From: CANLWN01 sp039815505
GTDB lineage: Bacteria; Bacteroidota; Bacteroidia; Flavobacteriales; Flavobacteriaceae
Direction: 5' to 3'
NCBI GenBank assembly: GCA_039815505.1
Contig: JBCBZE010000213.1
Coordinates: forward strand, 1-6,148
DNA length: 6,148 nt
In this document: piece after piece, positions 5,274 to 6,148 of the stretch
Position numbering within the stretch: the stretch's first letter is position 1
How the letters are laid out: each line of letters starts with the position of its first letter
Notes under the pieces: model-generated
Told to the model about the DNA's origin: nothing
Seen by the model: only the letters and a program-made list of their open reading frames with translations
Databases searched by the model: none
Made by a program: the position numbers and the translations under genes

Positions 5274-6148
5274 CCTTTCTGTTTTTGCAATACAAACGTA
5301 GAGCCCAGAATAAGGACAACAAGCACCAATAAAATAGTAAAACTTAATTTTAACGAGTAGCTTTCCGCAATAAAACCTAAAATTACCGGGCCCAATAAAA
5401 ATCCGGAATAACCTGCACCGGCTATGAAAGAAACACCTTGTGCCGACTCAACACCTTTTACGTTTCCGCCTATGCGAAACAGTTCCGGGACCATCGCAGA
5501 GAATCCCAGACCTATGAGACCAAAACCGGCAATGGCAGAGTATGTATTGGAGGTCAACACCAAAACATATCCCAAAATTGCCAGCACCGCCCCAAAAGCC
5601 ACCAATTGTATAGGGCCGAACCTTGCGCTTATACCATCGCCTAAAAACCTTCCCAAGGTCATTGTAATGGAAAAACCTAAAAAGCCGGCTCCGATCAACT
5701 TCTCCGGCGCAAGCGTAATTTCCTTTAAAAACAATCCACTCCAATCTACGATAGCACCTTCACTCCCCATGGCGATAAAAGATACTATGCCCAACACAAA
5801 CAGGGGTTTAAACAGTTTTAGACTAAATGGCTCTTTTTCTATTGGTGCCGCTTTAATATGTATATATTTTTTATAGAAAATTAAATTAACGATACATACC
5901 AAGAGAACGGCAAAAACCATGTGTAATGCCGGATTATTTATATTAAAAATCAGAAAACTTCCCAATCCCGCAAGAACTCCTCCCAAACTAAAAAAACCAT
6001 GCGCCGAGGACATAAACTGTTTTTGGTCCTCTTTTTCTATCTCCGTTACCAAAGTGTTCATTGAAATATCCGTAAAACCGTTGGTTGCCCCGAACAAAAA
6101 AAGAGACCCCATCAATATATAATAATTAGGGGCTAATAAAGGGAGCAA
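5264..6148 (-). CDS. MFS transporter, YbjJ-like (N-terminus missing at window edge)
   Basis: This is an inner-membrane major facilitator transporter whose substrate cannot be told from sequence. The frame is open to the right edge; the TTG at 6148 is an internal Leu. The 294 visible residues hold nine hydrophobic segments, consistent with helices 4-12 of a protein of about 380-400 residues, so the first three helices lie outside the window. The signature HGFFSLGGVLAGLGS and the GSEGAIVDWSGLFLKE segment resemble the E. coli YbjJ group. A motif-A-like loop, GRFLGDGISARFGP, sits between the presumed helices 8 and 9. The C-terminus (FVLQKQKGTS) is short and charged. It converges on the lipoprotein gene, with a 4-bp overlap of the coding ends. 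Its promoter is out of view. Confidence 0.9.
   Translation of the reverse strand: MLPLLAPNYYILMGSLFLFGATNGFTDISMNTLVTEIEKEDQKQFMSSAHGFFSLGGVLAGLGSFLIFNINNPALHMVFAVLLVCIVNLIFYKKYIHIKAAPIEKEPFSLKLFKPLFVLGIVSFIAMGSEGAIVDWSGLFLKEITLAPEKLIGAGFLGFSITMTLGRFLGDGISARFGPIQLVAFGAVLAILGYVLVLTSNTYSAIAGFGLIGLGFSAMVPELFRIGGNVKGVESAQGVSFIAGAGYSGFLLGPVILGFIAESYSLKLSFTILLVLVVLILGSTFVLQKQKGTS

Noticed and set aside
5424..5876. A 150-codon plus-strand open frame inside the MFS gene
   Set aside because: It is antisense to a clearly coding transporter, its translation is rich in Pro and Lys with no family features, and it has no ribosome site.

Overview
The window reads as a chromosomal stretch from an AT-rich member of the Bacteroidota, most likely marine Flavobacteriaceae. 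The reasons are: protein sequences that look flavobacterial throughout (Nif3-like protein, cysteine-less zinc-ribbon-family protein, DUF4174 and DUF6503-type exported proteins, a short second-type ClpP); TAnnTTTG-like promoter elements; mostly weak Shine-Dalgarno signals; and a bacterial kynurenine 3-monooxygenase. This assignment comes from remembered family resemblance, not from a search. No rRNA, tRNA, insertion sequence, CRISPR array or phage gene is visible.

Layout, left to right. (1) Bases 1-1786 hold a tight plus-strand pair: a Nif3-like dinuclear-metal protein, cut by the left edge, then 2 bp later a coiled-coil protein of the C4 zinc-ribbon family. A clear intrinsic terminator at about 1813-1845 ends the unit. 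(2) Bases 1884-2303 encode a small exported DUF4174 protein. It converges on kmo, with 16 bp between the stop codons. (3) Bases 2320-3660, minus strand, encode a full-length kynurenine 3-monooxygenase with its FAD and substrate-binding residues intact and an unusually good Shine-Dalgarno sequence. (4) Bases 3661-3911 hold the kmo leader, an open frame with no start codon that may be a gene remnant, and the clpP terminator, which is bidirectional in shape. (5) Bases 3912-4460, minus strand, encode a short ClpP-family serine protease with an intact triad. (6) A 120-bp divergent spacer precedes a plus-strand lipoprotein of DUF6503 type (4581-5267). (7) Bases 5264-6148, minus strand, hold the C-terminal three quarters of a YbjJ-like MFS transporter, cut by the right edge. 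Its stop overlaps the lipoprotein stop by 4 bp inside a palindrome.

Apart from the Nif3/zinc-ribbon pair, the genes look like independent housekeeping or accessory units. I see no evidence of a new multi-gene system. The observations most worth a second look are the loss of all four zinc-ligand cysteines in the zinc-ribbon protein, the His-to-Phe change at the metal site of its Nif3-like partner, the start-less open frame upstream of kmo, and the palindrome at the convergent stop codons.
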